Assembly: GCF_000972705.2 (NCBI RefSeq)
Contig: NZ_LATL02000149.1
Location: 1 to 25,487, forward strand
Reading direction: 5' to 3'
Origin: Limnoraphis robusta CS-951
GTDB taxonomy: Bacteria; Cyanobacteriota; Cyanobacteriia; Cyanobacteriales; Microcoleaceae
DNA length: 25,487 nt
In this document: positions 6,865-15,098 of the stretch, one piece after another
Layout: each line of letters begins with the position of its first letter
Numbering within the stretch: position 1 is the first letter of the stretch
Notes under the pieces: model-generated
What the model was told of the DNA's origin: nothing
The model's input: the letters and a program-made list of their open reading frames with translations, nothing else
The model's database searches: none
Made by a program: the position numbers and the translations under genes

Positions 6865-7952
6865 ACAGAAGATAGTTGTTCACCTTGACGTTCTTGTTGA
6901 GCGAGGTGTTGATCGGCGATTTCCAAAAGTTCCGGTATCGTCACAAATCGATAGCCCTGTTGTTTGATTTCAGTAATAATCTCCGGTAAAACTTTCACCG
7001 TCTCAGCCCGATTTCCCCCGCCATCATGCAATAATATAATTCGACCTGGTTTTACTGAACTGAGAACATTACTTTTAATCGCAGAAGCTGAACTTCTCCA
7101 GTCTCTAGAATCAGACGACCACATAATATTAACGTAGTCTCGCCGCAACACATAATCGACTAAACCGTTATCTTCTACTCCACCGGGCGGTCGAAAAATT
7201 GGGGTTTTCACACCGACTAATTCTTCAATCAAATCGGCAGTGCGATCAATCTCCTTTGCTGCCTCTGCTTGACTATGTTTATGATAACGATGATTCCAGG
7301 TATGATTAGCAATCACATGACCATCAGCCGCAACTTTTTTGCCAATTTCTTTGTGATTATTTAACGCTTGACCAACCCAAAAAAACGTCGCTTTAACGTT
7401 ATTTTCTTTTAAAATATCTAAAATTTGTTCTGTTGTTGTCGGCCAGGGGCCATCATCAAAGGTTAATGCAATCACTTTCTGATCACTATTGAGTTGCAGG
7501 TCTTTGACCGTTTTACCCTTGAAGCGATCAGGTATCTTATTCTCAAACCGTTGTTCTTTCAGACGAGTGACTGCCGTTTGTACACCCTCAACTCTTTGAG
7601 AGATAGTTTGTCCAACGCTGGGTAATGTTCTAGGGTCAATAGAGGGCAACTTCGACGTTTCTTGACGTTCCTGAGTTGGGGTTGTTGAAGAAGGAGTAGA
7701 AGATTGTTCGGGAGTTGTCGGGGCGACGGTCGGAGGCTTTAACTTTTCTGGGGGTTGAGCGGGTTGGGGACTGGGTGCAACAATCTTGGGTGAGGACTGA
7801 GGTAAAGAAAGAAGTTTAACAGACCGATTGGCACGCAGATTCCAAGGCAACATTGCTCCGATCATAAAACTCCCCATTGCCGCAACTAGAGCTAAACGGG
7901 ATATCCGCCGCTGTTGTTCTTGCTGGCGAATTAAACTCTGGTTTTGTAACAC
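6828..7952 (-). CDS. Polysaccharide deacetylase (NodB/CE4 family), membrane-anchored
   Basis: This is a predicted metal-dependent deacetylase of N-acetylated polysaccharide, probably peptidoglycan or an exopolysaccharide, acting outside the cytoplasmic membrane. It has 374 residues. A hydrophobic anchor or signal lies at about 19-36, followed by a Pro/Thr/Ser-rich linker (50-110) and then the NodB domain. That domain carries TFDDGP (164-169), HTWNH (217-221, the metal-binding histidines), RPPGG (254-258), DSRDW (281-285) and LLHDGGG (307-313). All five CE4 motifs are intact, so the enzyme should be active. Translation starts at a GTG (7952) seven bases after AGGAG (7960-7964). The nearest ATG (7957) is out of frame. 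It is downstream of panC-cmk but separated by a terminator-like hairpin. Confidence 0.9.
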   Translation of the reverse strand: MLQNQSLIRQQEQQRRISRLALVAAMGSFMIGAMLPWNLRANRSVKLLSLPQSSPKIVAPSPQPAQPPEKLKPPTVAPTTPEQSSTPSSTTPTQERQETSKLPSIDPRTLPSVGQTISQRVEGVQTAVTRLKEQRFENKIPDRFKGKTVKDLQLNSDQKVIALTFDDGPWPTTTEQILDILKENNVKATFFWVGQALNNHKEIGKKVAADGHVIANHTWNHRYHKHSQAEAAKEIDRTADLIEELVGVKTPIFRPPGGVEDNGLVDYVLRRDYVNIMWSSDSRDWRSSASAIKSNVLSSVKPGRIILLHDGGGNRAETVKVLPEIITEIKQQGYRFVTIPELLEIADQHLAQQERQGEQLSSVQSTDSNAIMTE

Positions 7953-8087
7953 GTCATTTCTCCTTCACACCTAAAAACTTAACTTTAAGGATGGTTCTTG
8001 TCTTGAAGACTCAGATACACCGTGATGCCCAAAAAAGTGAATTTTTTTTAGCATATTCTCGTCAATATGTCAATGCTAAAAATTATA

Positions 8088-8114
8088 TCTTTAGAGGGTT
8101 GCGCCCTCCAAAGA
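8088..8114 (-). terminator. Rho-independent terminator of panC-cmk
   Basis: Read on the minus strand, TCTTTGGAGGG, loop CGCAA and CCCTCTAAAGA form an 11-bp stem with one mismatch, followed by TATAATTTTTAG (8085 down to about 8074). It sits about 50 bp after the panC-cmk stop. One arm also belongs to a second, perfect 11-bp inverted repeat (8086-8096 with 8124-8134), so two folds compete. Confidence 0.65.
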
Positions 8115-8166
8115 AAATCACATCTCTAAAGATATTAGGGCAAATTTAGGTAAATCTCTCAAAAAT

Positions 8167-9705
8167 TTATGTTAAAGGAGTTGTTTTATCGTGATACAGA
8201 CGAATAATTAGCTCTGTAACCTGTTCAATCGTCAAACCATCGGTTTGAATTTCAATCGCATCCGCCGCTTTTCGTAGAGGAGCAATAGAACGAGTGCTAT
8301 CTTTGTGATCACGTTGAGCAATGTCCTGTTCGATCTGTTCGAGACTAATCTCTCCCTGACCTTGCTGTTGCAGTTCCAGTTGTCGGCGTTGCGATCGCTC
8401 CTTGACTGAAGCGGTGAGGAAAATCTTCAGTTCAGCATCGGGAAAAACATAAGTCCCAATATCCCGTCCTTCCGCGACCACACCCCCAGTCCGACCATAA
8501 GCTTTTTGTTGCTCAACTAACGACTCACGCACCGCAGGTTGAGCCGCAATCGCCGAGACATTCGCTGTTACCTGTTGAGAGCGAATTTCGGCGGTGACAT
8601 TACGACTATTAATATAAATCTCAAGCTGGTCTTCTCGAGGCTTCAACTCAATCTGACATTGATGAACCAACTCAGCCACCGCAGGTTGATCAGTGATATC
8701 AATCCCCATCTCTAGCACCAACCAAGTCACCGCCCGATACATCGCCCCAGTATCGAGAAATAACAAATTCAACTGTTGAGCAACTTGGCGCGTTACCGTT
8801 GATTTTCCCGCCCCGGCTGGCCCATCAATCGCCAAAATCGGTTTGCGGTTGCGTAAAATCACATTATCAATTAACCGAGTTGTATTCACACGAGCTGCAA
8901 TCGCCAACAGTCCCACCTCACGAACAAAAGTTAACGGAGCCATTGTATCAGGATCAACGAGCTGCAAATACTCCAATTTAATCTCGGTCGTTGTCGCGAG
9001 TTCAGCATGAACCGCCGCCAGTATCGCTTCGGCATCAGAATTACCAGATAAAAACACTTGCTTCCCTTTACCCAAAGCGCGATACAGTACCGTTGCTTGT
9101 TGTTTTTCCTGTGGCGTCAAATATTGATTGCGAGAACTGTATGCTAACCCGGAAGCTTCTCTAATAATAGGACAAGCGACAATTTCAATCGGCCAATGCA
9201 AATCAGTCACCATGCGTCGAATAATTGCCAATTGTTGAGCGTCTTTGCGACCCAAATAAACCCGATGCGGCTCAATAATATTCAAAAATTTAGCGACAAT
9301 CGTTGTCACACCCGGAAAGTGACCCGGCCTATTGGGGCCACATAACACCGATATCAGATTAGACGGCGGAACAACGGTTGTTTGCTGTTGATGGTCTAGC
9401 CCCAAGATTTCTTCTGAACTGGGCGTAAACACCACATCCACCCCCGCCTGTTCACAGAGCGATAAATCTTGCTCCAGTGGACGGGGATACTGTTTCAAAT
9501 CCTCTTGCGGCCCAAACTGAAGAGGGTTGACAAAAATACTGACGACAACAACTGTATTTTCTACTCTAGCCCGGTCAATCAAACTTAAGTGACCCGGATG
9601 TAGACTTCCCATCGTAGGGACAAATCCGATGGCAGCCTGTGGGGTTTTGGAACGATGGATGTTCAGGTAACAGCGCATGGCTGCCACTGTAGTAAACAGG
9701 CGCAT
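8167..9705 (-). CDS. panC/cmk: Bifunctional pantothenate synthetase / cytidylate kinase (PanC-Cmk)
   Basis: This 512-residue fusion is characteristic of cyanobacteria. The N-terminal PanC domain (about 1-285) joins pantoate and beta-alanine using ATP. It shows PTMGSLHPGH (30-39), GRKDAQQ (152-158) and SSRNQYL (180-186). The C-terminal Cmk domain phosphorylates CMP and dCMP. It has the P-loop GPAGAGKST (295-303), LDTGAMYRAV shortly after, and AEGRDIGTYVFPDA. Both halves appear complete, and no linker is evident at the join (NRKPILAIDG). The ATG at 9705 has no clear Shine-Dalgarno, which is common in cyanobacteria. The upstream 160 bp consist of dispersed repeat sequence, so the promoter is not obvious. 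Confidence 0.95.
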   Translation of the reverse strand: MRLFTTVAAMRCYLNIHRSKTPQAAIGFVPTMGSLHPGHLSLIDRARVENTVVVVSIFVNPLQFGPQEDLKQYPRPLEQDLSLCEQAGVDVVFTPSSEEILGLDHQQQTTVVPPSNLISVLCGPNRPGHFPGVTTIVAKFLNIIEPHRVYLGRKDAQQLAIIRRMVTDLHWPIEIVACPIIREASGLAYSSRNQYLTPQEKQQATVLYRALGKGKQVFLSGNSDAEAILAAVHAELATTTEIKLEYLQLVDPDTMAPLTFVREVGLLAIAARVNTTRLIDNVILRNRKPILAIDGPAGAGKSTVTRQVAQQLNLLFLDTGAMYRAVTWLVLEMGIDITDQPAVAELVHQCQIELKPREDQLEIYINSRNVTAEIRSQQVTANVSAIAAQPAVRESLVEQQKAYGRTGGVVAEGRDIGTYVFPDAELKIFLTASVKERSQRRQLELQQQGQGEISLEQIEQDIAQRDHKDSTRSIAPLRKAADAIEIQTDGLTIEQVTELIIRLYHDKTTPLT

Positions 9706-9867
9706 GATTTACTGTCAAGAGTTTACAGTTTACACTAACCAGTTGTAGGGGTAATTCATCAATTACCCGTACCAGTTTACAGTAACCAGTCACCAGTCTT
9801 ATCAGTGATCAGTTATTAGCTATCTACTGTTCCCTGAAACCTCTTCACTGGTCAGACTCTTCCCTGT
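9706..9867. repeat. Dispersed CAGT-type repeat tract
   Basis: This gap between panC-cmk and the RlpA-like gene is built of GTTTACAGT, ACCAGT and GTGATCAGTTATTAGC units. It shares vocabulary with the minisatellite at 17001-17243, and 9805-9824 matches 12481-12500 at 18 of 20 positions. It looks like a degenerate copy of the same repeat family. Confidence 0.55.
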
Positions 9868-10926
9868 CTACTGTACTGGAGCGAGAACTTCAACCTGAAC
9901 CGGAGCAACGCCACTATTGATCATATCGATCGCTTGAGCCGCCGCTACTGATAAATCAATAATTCGACCGCCCGTAAATGGCCCGCGATCATTAATCCTC
10001 ACCACAACAGAACGGCCATTCTCAGTATTCGTGACTCGTACTGTTGTTCCAAAGGGCAGTGAAGGATGAGCGGCGGTTAATTCATACTGATTAAACTGTT
10101 CTCCGTTAGCCGTTAATCGACCGTGAAAACCTGGGCCATACCAAGAAGCCCAGCCAACAATCGCTTTAATCACCTGACGATTGAACGCACTTTCGAGATG
10201 CAATGGGGATTTGCCCTCAATTTTGCTCAAAGGCGCAGCATAACCCAGTTGTCGCCGGAGTCGATTGGTTGCTTGTAGGGCGTCCTCAGCCAGATTTTGG
10301 GTGGTGTCGGGCAGAATCGTTTCTGTATCGATTACAACTAGGGTTTGACCTTCTATTTCAATACTGTAGTTTTGCTGTTCTTCGTTCCAGCGCACACCGA
10401 TGCTGTTTGCATCTACCCGATAGCGGTTCAGTTGATTGAGTTTGGCGGCGACTTCCGTTGCTCGGGCGACTGGATCGGTTTTCTGTTGTGACTGCGTATC
10501 AGAACTCGGCTTTTTGAGGGGTTGCGAAGACTCTAATACGGTTGCGATTTTAACGAGATTGCTGCTAGGGGTTTGCGGGGTTGAAGACGTTTTTTCAACA
10601 AAAGTCAGAACAGGAATATTACGCACATACAGGGTCGCTGCTTGTCGGCTGTTCCACTCGTGAGCCTTGATGGTGGCGATCGCATTTGAGCGAACATCAT
10701 TGCGGGTCTCAGACTGATATTCCCCGACTTTTACAGCAGTGGTATAACTCACCGTTTCCAAAGTTGCTTGCTCTGCGGTTTCCTCAAAAGAAGTTTTGAC
10801 TTCTGTGAATTCCTTCTCTTGAGCCTCTGGGGATGATGGAGTTGGTTCGGCGTGGCTCGACAGGGAGACACTTAAGCTTGATACCAACACCATTGCGGCG
10901 AAACCACTCAAAATTTTTTGCTTCAT
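9868..10926 (-). CDS. rlpA: RlpA-like double-psi beta-barrel protein, secreted
   Basis: This is a predicted septal-ring or cell-wall protein of the RlpA family. Some members are lytic transglycosylases that cut peptidoglycan lacking stem peptides. Taking the ATG at 10926 gives 352 residues with a clean signal peptide: MKQKILSG, a hydrophobic core, then SSHAEP near 23-28. The middle is low-complexity. The RlpA domain occupies about 257-352, opening [12 protein letters not shown] and including [11 protein letters not shown] (His near 287) and VRINDRGPF (Asp near 313). These are the residues conserved in active RlpA. In-frame upstream starts (ATG 10944, TTG 11001) would bury the signal peptide, so 10926 is preferred. 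It is divergent from purM across a ~400-bp gap. Confidence 0.85.
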   Translation of the reverse strand: MKQKILSGFAAMVLVSSLSVSLSSHAEPTPSSPEAQEKEFTEVKTSFEETAEQATLETVSYTTAVKVGEYQSETRNDVRSNAIATIKAHEWNSRQAATLYVRNIPVLTFVEKTSSTPQTPSSNLVKIATVLESSQPLKKPSSDTQSQQKTDPVARATEVAAKLNQLNRYRVDANSIGVRWNEEQQNYSIEIEGQTLVVIDTETILPDTTQNLAEDALQATNRLRRQLGYAAPLSKIEGKSPLHLESAFNRQVIKAIVGWASWYGPGFHGRLTANGEQFNQYELTAAHPSLPFGTTVRVTNTENGRSVVVRINDRGPFTGGRIIDLSVAAAQAIDMINSGVAPVQVEVLAPVQ

Positions 10927-11326
10927 AAACCTATTCACAATCATTACTTGAAAATCGAGTTTTCCAGAGCTAACTCTGGGTGAGTTCACAACAGAAGTCA
11001 ACTCATACTCGGAACGTGTTCACCTTTGCCAAAGCAACTGCAACAGACTAACACGAACTTGCAAAATTCGGAATCAGTATCGGTTGTCACCTTTCGTTTT
11101 TTTATCTAGACTAGACGGTTTAGTTTAGTCAAAACCCCTTGTCCTATGGGCTTTTTAGGAATTTTTACTTAGCTAATTTTTGAGTGATAAAATTTTCTGA
11201 TAGATGAATATTGAAGCCCAAATCCGAGGTAGATGTAAAAATCAAGACTTGACTCAAGCGGTTCGATCCCCAAACTTGGTAATCTAAACACTGAGAACTG
11301 AATGCTGATAACGGGTAAGTAGAGTT
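10927..11326. other. Divergent intergenic region rlpA / purM
   Basis: This 400-bp region must carry the promoters of the two divergent genes. I see no confident -35/-10 pair, no tRNA, and no convincing small ORF beyond the unlikely N-terminal extension of the RlpA-like gene. A short CCC...GGG pair with a T-run lies near 11140-11160 but is too weak to call a terminator. Confidence 0.4.
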
Positions 11327-12358
11327 ATGGATTATCGAGAAGCAGGAGTCGATGTAGCGGCGGGTCGAGACTTCGTAGAACGAATTCGTCAGTCCGTCCA
11401 AAGCACCTATCGACCGGAGGTACTCGGCGGCTTAGGGGGTTTTGGGGGTTGTTTTGAAATTCCCACAGGCTACCAACACCCGGTATTAGTCTCAGGAACC
11501 GATGGAGTAGGAACCAAACTCAAACTCGCCACCCAACTCAACCGTCATCACAGCGTCGGAATTGATTTAGTGGCGATGTGTGTCAACGATGTTCTGACCT
11601 GCGGCGCCGAACCCCTGTTTTTTTTAGATTATCTCGCCACCGGAAAACTCAACCCCGAACAATTAGTACAAGTCGTTGAAGGAATAGCAGAGGGCTGTCA
11701 ACAGGCAGGATGTGCTTTAATTGGCGGAGAAACCGCAGAAATGCCAGGATTTTATCCAGTCGGAGAATACGATCTGGCGGGGTTTTGTGTGGGAATTGTC
11801 GAAAAAAGTCAGATCCTCAATGGTTCACAGGTGAAACTGGGGGATGTAGCAATTGGACTGGCCAGTAGTGGCGTTCATAGCAATGGCTTTAGTTTAGTCC
11901 GAAAAATAGTTAGCGATCGCCAACTGAGTTGGGAAGACTGTCCGGCCGAATTTGGGGGTTTGTCTTTGGGAGAACTGTGTTTAACCCCGACAAAAATTTA
12001 CGTTAAACCTGTTTTAAATGCCCTAAAATCAGGGTTAGAAATTCATGGAATGGCGCATATTACGGGAGGAGGTTTACCGGAAAATTTACCTCGGTGTTTA
12101 GGACAAGATCAATCGATTCGGATCATTCCTAACAGTTGGCCGAATCTGCCGATTTTTGAGTGGATTTCTCAAACGGGAAATGTTAATCAAACAGCGATGT
12201 GGGAAACGTTTAATATGGGAATTGGTTATGTGTTGATTGTGTCACCACACCAAGCTGAAGAAACAATTAACTATTTTGAGTCTTGCCAGATTTCAGCTTA
12301 TCAAATTGGTGAGGTGATTATCGGTTCAAAAGAGTTAATAATCAGTGAGCAGTTGTAG
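11327..12358 (+). CDS. purM: Phosphoribosylformylglycinamidine cyclo-ligase (AIR synthetase)
   Basis: PurM closes the imidazole ring, converting FGAM and ATP to aminoimidazole ribonucleotide in de novo purine synthesis. It is cytosolic. The 343-residue length is standard. Recognisable motifs are GTDGVGTK (57-64, the ATP/phosphate signature), [17 protein letters not shown] (86-102), [11 protein letters not shown] (133-143) and [11 protein letters not shown]. The ATG at 11327 is the natural start, opening [10 protein letters not shown] as in other PurM proteins. No strong ribosome site is visible. It is followed by repeats rather than by another purine gene. Confidence 0.96.
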   Translation: MDYREAGVDVAAGRDFVERIRQSVQSTYRPEVLGGLGGFGGCFEIPTGYQHPVLVSGTDGVGTKLKLATQLNRHHSVGIDLVAMCVNDVLTCGAEPLFFLDYLATGKLNPEQLVQVVEGIAEGCQQAGCALIGGETAEMPGFYPVGEYDLAGFCVGIVEKSQILNGSQVKLGDVAIGLASSGVHSNGFSLVRKIVSDRQLSWEDCPAEFGGLSLGELCLTPTKIYVKPVLNALKSGLEIHGMAHITGGGLPENLPRCLGQDQSIRIIPNSWPNLPIFEWISQTGNVNQTAMWETFNMGIGYVLIVSPHQAEETINYFESCQISAYQIGEVIIGSKELIISEQL

Positions 12359-12408
12359 CAGGTCGCGCAGGCTTGTTTACAAGGGTCTAGCCTTGAATGT
12401 TACCACCA

Positions 12409-12432
12409 AGACACAAAGACACAAAGACACAA
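12409..12432 (+). repeat. Three tandem AGACACAA octamers
   Basis: Three exact copies of an 8-bp unit are followed by a partial copy (AGAA). The surrounding ACCACCAAGACACAAAG sequence is a widespread dispersed repeat in cyanobacterial intergenic DNA. No function is assigned. Confidence 0.7.
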
Positions 12433-12480
12433 AGAAGTTGTAAACATTAACCTGCTCATTGCTATATCAGACAATAGGCC

Positions 12481-12502
12481 GTGATCAATTATTAGCGATC
12501 AC
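12481..12502. repeat. GTGATC...GATCAC inverted repeat, dispersed copy
   Basis: GTGATC (12481-12486) and GATCAC (12497-12502) flank AATTATTAGC. The first 20 bases match 9805-9824 at 18 positions, linking it to the repeat tract upstream of panC-cmk. Confidence 0.5.
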
Positions 12503-12578
12503 TTTTAACCGGGTGACTCAAAAAACTGTTACCCTTTCTCACCTCTAACACAATTTTACAATTTCAACTCCTTTAAAA

Positions 12579-13412
12579 ATGTCTATTGAATGGCAAACGG
12601 CGAAAACTTACGAAGATATCCTTTATCACAAAGCAGAAGGGATAGCTAAAATTACCATTAATCGTCCCCATAAACGCAATGCGTTTCGTCCTCAAACGGT
12701 GAATGAACTTTGTGATGCGTTTAGTAATGCTCGAGAAGATACTCGAATTGGGGTGATTTTGCTCACCGGAGCAGGGCCACATACTGATGGAAAATATGCT
12801 TTTTGTTCGGGTGGAGATCAAAGTGTACGGGGAGAAGCGGGATATATTGATGATGGCGGAATTCCTCGTTTAAATGTATTAGATTTACAACGATTAATTC
12901 GCTCAATGCCGAAGGTTGTGATTGCTTTAGTGGCAGGTTATGCCATTGGAGGCGGTCATGTTTTACATTTAGTTTGTGACCTAACTATTGCGGCTGATAA
13001 TGCGATTTTTGGTCAAACGGGGCCGAAAGTGGGGAGCTTTGATGGCGGGTTTGGGGCGAGTTATTTAGCGCGAATTGTCGGCCAGAAAAAAGCCCGAGAA
13101 ATTTGGTTTTTATGCCGCCAATATAATGCTCAACAAGCCTTAGAAATGGGGTTAGTTAATTGTGTGGTTGCCGTGGAACAACTCGAAGCTGAGGGCATTC
13201 AATGGGCGAATGAAATTTTAGATAAAAGTCCTATCGCCATTCGGTGTTTAAAAGCTGCGTTTAATGCTGATTGTGATGGTCAAGCAGGTTTGCAGGAACT
13301 CGCCGGAAATGCGACATTACTCTACTATATGACCGAACAGGGATCAGAAGGGAAACAAGCTTTCTTAGAAAAACGAAAGCCTAACTTTCGTCAATATCCC
13401 TGGCTTCCTTAA
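12579..13412 (+). CDS. menB: 1,4-dihydroxy-2-naphthoyl-CoA synthase (MenB)
   Basis: MenB, a crotonase-fold enzyme, cyclises o-succinylbenzoyl-CoA to DHNA-CoA. In cyanobacteria the product leads to phylloquinone, the A1 acceptor of photosystem I. The length, 277 residues, is typical. The motifs are CSGGDQ (76-81, oxyanion-hole region), AGYAIGGGH (119-127) and [15 protein letters not shown] (145-159), and the C-terminus [11 protein letters not shown] is a MenB hallmark. The ATG at 12579 is preceded by an A/T-rich stretch without a classical ribosome site. A second gene of the same pathway, menD, lies 5.6 kb downstream but is not co-transcribed with it. Confidence 0.96.
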   Translation: MSIEWQTAKTYEDILYHKAEGIAKITINRPHKRNAFRPQTVNELCDAFSNAREDTRIGVILLTGAGPHTDGKYAFCSGGDQSVRGEAGYIDDGGIPRLNVLDLQRLIRSMPKVVIALVAGYAIGGGHVLHLVCDLTIAADNAIFGQTGPKVGSFDGGFGASYLARIVGQKKAREIWFLCRQYNAQQALEMGLVNCVVAVEQLEAEGIQWANEILDKSPIAIRCLKAAFNADCDGQAGLQELAGNATLLYYMTEQGSEGKQAFLEKRKPNFRQYPWLP

Positions 13413-13732
13413 AGTCTAGAATGAGAATTGGGCGGGTTGATTAATGTTGTTTGTGGGATGAATAAATCTGTGTGAACCCGCCTCTACATCGGTGAATGCT
13501 TGGGCGGGTTTATTAATGTTGTTTGTTAGTGACAGAGATTTCTACGGAGGTGCGCCCCTAGACGGGTGACTGTAAAAACCTTTGAGGGTAGAAAATTTGT
13601 TTTTTTAATGTTGAACTTGATTGAAAGTCAAATCTTTTAAGAACCGATGTTTCTGAAGAAAACCCTGATCTTAATCTTAAAGTAATGGGTTGCTCAGTCA
13701 AAAGAAAAAATGTAATGCGTCGTGGACTTCAT
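13413..13732. other. Intergenic region with GGCGGGTT repeats
   Basis: This gap between menB and the small Cys-rich gene is mostly non-coding. It contains a 27-bp direct repeat (13428-13454 and 13500-13526, one mismatch) around an inverted AACCCGCC (13475-13482). I see no protein or tRNA in the rest. Confidence 0.5.
13428..13526. repeat. 27-bp direct repeat with inverted GGCGGGTT/AACCCGCC
   Basis: The unit beginning TTGGGCGGGTT and ending ATTAATGTTGTTTGT occurs at 13428-13454 and 13500-13526. Between them lies AACCCGCC, which can pair with either GGCGGGTT. It might fold behind menB. A related element is present at 20886-20949. Confidence 0.65.
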
Positions 13733-13972
13733 TTAGGAGGCGAGGACAGCAACGGAGACTTTATCCGGTAAAACCTCGACTTTTTGGGGTAAAACGACCA
13801 TTTTTTGGGCTTCTTCCCAAGGTGAAGAAAACGCTAACATTGCTAAGTGACAAGCTTTCCATCCGCCTTTAACGGGAACATGAAGCTGGCTACAGTGTCC
13901 ACCTCTGCGGCCTTCGGGTGTGTAATGTTGGCAGCAACGACAGCATGAGGTCAGAGTGTGTGAGGCGTCCAT
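13733..13972 (-). CDS. Small conserved cyanobacterial Cys-rich protein
   Basis: This 79-residue protein of unknown function resembles a group of small cyanobacterial proteins with a C-x-x-C-QHY-x-PEGRRGGHC core. Here the cysteines are C10, C11, C13, C14, C27 and C41, around CQHYTPEGRRGGHC (14-27) and VPVKGGWKAC (32-41). The pattern suggests a small zinc-binding fold. The start is well supported: ATG at 13972, with AGGAG (13980-13984) seven bases upstream. The last ~20 residues are more variable. It stands alone on the minus strand between repeat-rich stretches. Recognition is from memory of the family, not a search. Confidence 0.72.
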   Translation of the reverse strand: MDASHTLTSCCRCCQHYTPEGRRGGHCSQLHVPVKGGWKACHLAMLAFSSPWEEAQKMVVLPQKVEVLPDKVSVAVLAS

Positions 13973-14071
13973 GAGGTACTCCTGTATGAATCCATTTGAT
14001 ACTCTTTATTGTCATGGATCGAGCCAGCACGATTAATTATCCATCAATCATTATTCTGTCTAAGTTTGAGC

Positions 14072-14205
14072 GATCCCCAAGCCACAATTTAATTTTATGT
14101 TTATTTTAGATTTGGTTTATAAACAGATACAATTAAGCCAGGGAAAGTTGAGAACTGTAAACGGGGAAGATTTTGGACTGTAGCAAGGGAAACCAATTGG
14201 GGATC
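14072..14205. repeat. 9-bp inverted repeat GATCCCCAA / TTGGGGATC
   Basis: GATCCCCAA (14072-14080) and TTGGGGATC (14197-14205) are perfect reverse complements about 116 bp apart. They flank the promoter-like sequence at 14105-14133. Confidence 0.4.
14105..14133 (+). promoter_or_regulatory. Candidate sigma-70-type promoter
   Basis: TTTAGA (14105-14110) and TACAAT (14128-14133) are separated by exactly 17 bases and point into a stretch with no convincing protein gene. A transcript would start near 14140. This is pattern evidence only. Confidence 0.4.
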
Positions 14206-14450
14206 AAGCTAAACCCGTAAAGATAAAATGTCAATAGAGCTACAAAAAGAGGTTTGTACATCCTGCTTTAGAGAGAAAAAATGGAAATATACAACGGATC
14301 AAATCGGGGAAAGGGGACAGAGGCAAATCGGTAGAGCGGAAACTCTCTCAAGTAGAAAGTCAGAGTCCTTGAGGCTTTGGTCATTTCCCGCAGGACTACC
14401 CGAGAATTTGCGATCGCGATCGCCATATAATCTCAATATTTTTTTTTGAA
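14140..14450 (+). ncRNA. Candidate non-coding RNA (unassigned)
   Basis: This ~310-bp segment lies between the promoter-like site at 14105-14133 and a T-run at 14441-14449. Several short stems are visible: AGTCCT (14364-14369) with AGGACT (14392-14397), and the self-complementary GCGATCGCGATCGC (14411-14424) enclosed by GAGA...TCTC just before the T-run. That last element could act as terminator. The 73-codon frame from 14228 resembles no protein I know. I compared it mentally with tmRNA, RNase P RNA and SRP RNA landmarks and found none. It may be a lineage-specific RNA or merely untranscribed spacer. Confidence 0.25.
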
Positions 14451-14461
14451 TAAACTAAAAA

Positions 14462-15019
14462 CTAGGGTTGAAAGGGTTGCTGGCTAAAACACATGGCACA
14501 CACAGACCAACGCTTCAGTTCTCCGGGTGGGGTCGGACAATGACACTGAGGACATTCAGGTAAAGATTGCGATCGCCTTTGGATCATTTCCGCCCAATTT
14601 GCAAAAGCAGTTTGGGGAGAAACTGGAGTGGGTGAAGCATTAGTTGGGGAAGGGGGAATATCTGTAATATAACTAGGATGATTTTGGGGTCGATCAGCAG
14701 CATCCTCAGCCGAAACTGAACAATTGCCTTGACCATGCCACAGAGCCGTGGAAAACTTGATATCATTCAAAGGATTAGAAAGTCTTTGATTTAACTGTCG
14801 GAGAATCTGCGATCGCTTGAAGGTGAGCTGCTGAGACCAAGCAGCACTAGAAGTCGCGACAATCAGGACTCCTCGGTTGATAGAAACAGGTCGAGTGTGA
14901 GCGATCGCCCTTTGACCGACAACCATAGCCCAGTGGTCAAGCGTTGATTGAAACTGCTGCTGTTCGGGAGTCAGAAGCTGAATGTGTAAACGACCTAAAA
15001 CCTGATTTAACGATTGCAT
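14462..15019 (-). CDS. DUF721 / DciA-like protein with C-terminal zinc ribbon
   Basis: This 185-residue protein has an N-terminal DUF721 domain (about 1-95; MQSLNQVLGRLH, then WAMVVGQRAIAHTRPVSI and GVLIVATSSAAWSQQL). That domain is related to DciA, the ancestral loader or partner of the replicative helicase DnaB. A Pro/Ser-rich linker follows, then a C-terminal CPQC...CAMC pair consistent with a zinc ribbon. The ATG at 15019 gives the family N-terminus. The upstream in-frame ATG at 15100 would overlap the divergent gene's start and is unlikely. The helicase-loading role is known for some DUF721 proteins and is only inferred for this one. Confidence 0.78.
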   Translation of the reverse strand: MQSLNQVLGRLHIQLLTPEQQQFQSTLDHWAMVVGQRAIAHTRPVSINRGVLIVATSSAAWSQQLTFKRSQILRQLNQRLSNPLNDIKFSTALWHGQGNCSVSAEDAADRPQNHPSYITDIPPSPTNASPTPVSPQTAFANWAEMIQRRSQSLPECPQCHCPTPPGELKRWSVCAMCFSQQPFQP

Positions 15020-15098
15020 CAAAATATATCTAAAGAAACTCAAGTCTGAAAAGCTGCTAATTTTATTTTCCACTACAAAACTGTTAGGAGTGCTTCGC

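Noticed and set aside
10203..10663. Two plus-strand frames inside the RlpA-like gene
   Set aside because: They are Cys/Trp-rich translations antisense to a gene with a signal peptide and a recognisable C-terminal domain.
11002..11326. tRNA or terminator in the rlpA-purM spacer
   Set aside because: No cloverleaf pattern is seen, and the only CCC...GGG stem is three to four base pairs.
13690..13872. 60-codon plus-strand frame
   Set aside because: It is antisense to the small Cys-rich protein, which has a good ribosome site and family resemblance. This frame is a shadow.
14228..14449. 73-codon plus-strand frame as a protein gene
   Set aside because: No ribosome site and no resemblance to any family. 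The composition looks like non-coding DNA, and the frame runs through overlapping HIP1 sites into a T-run.
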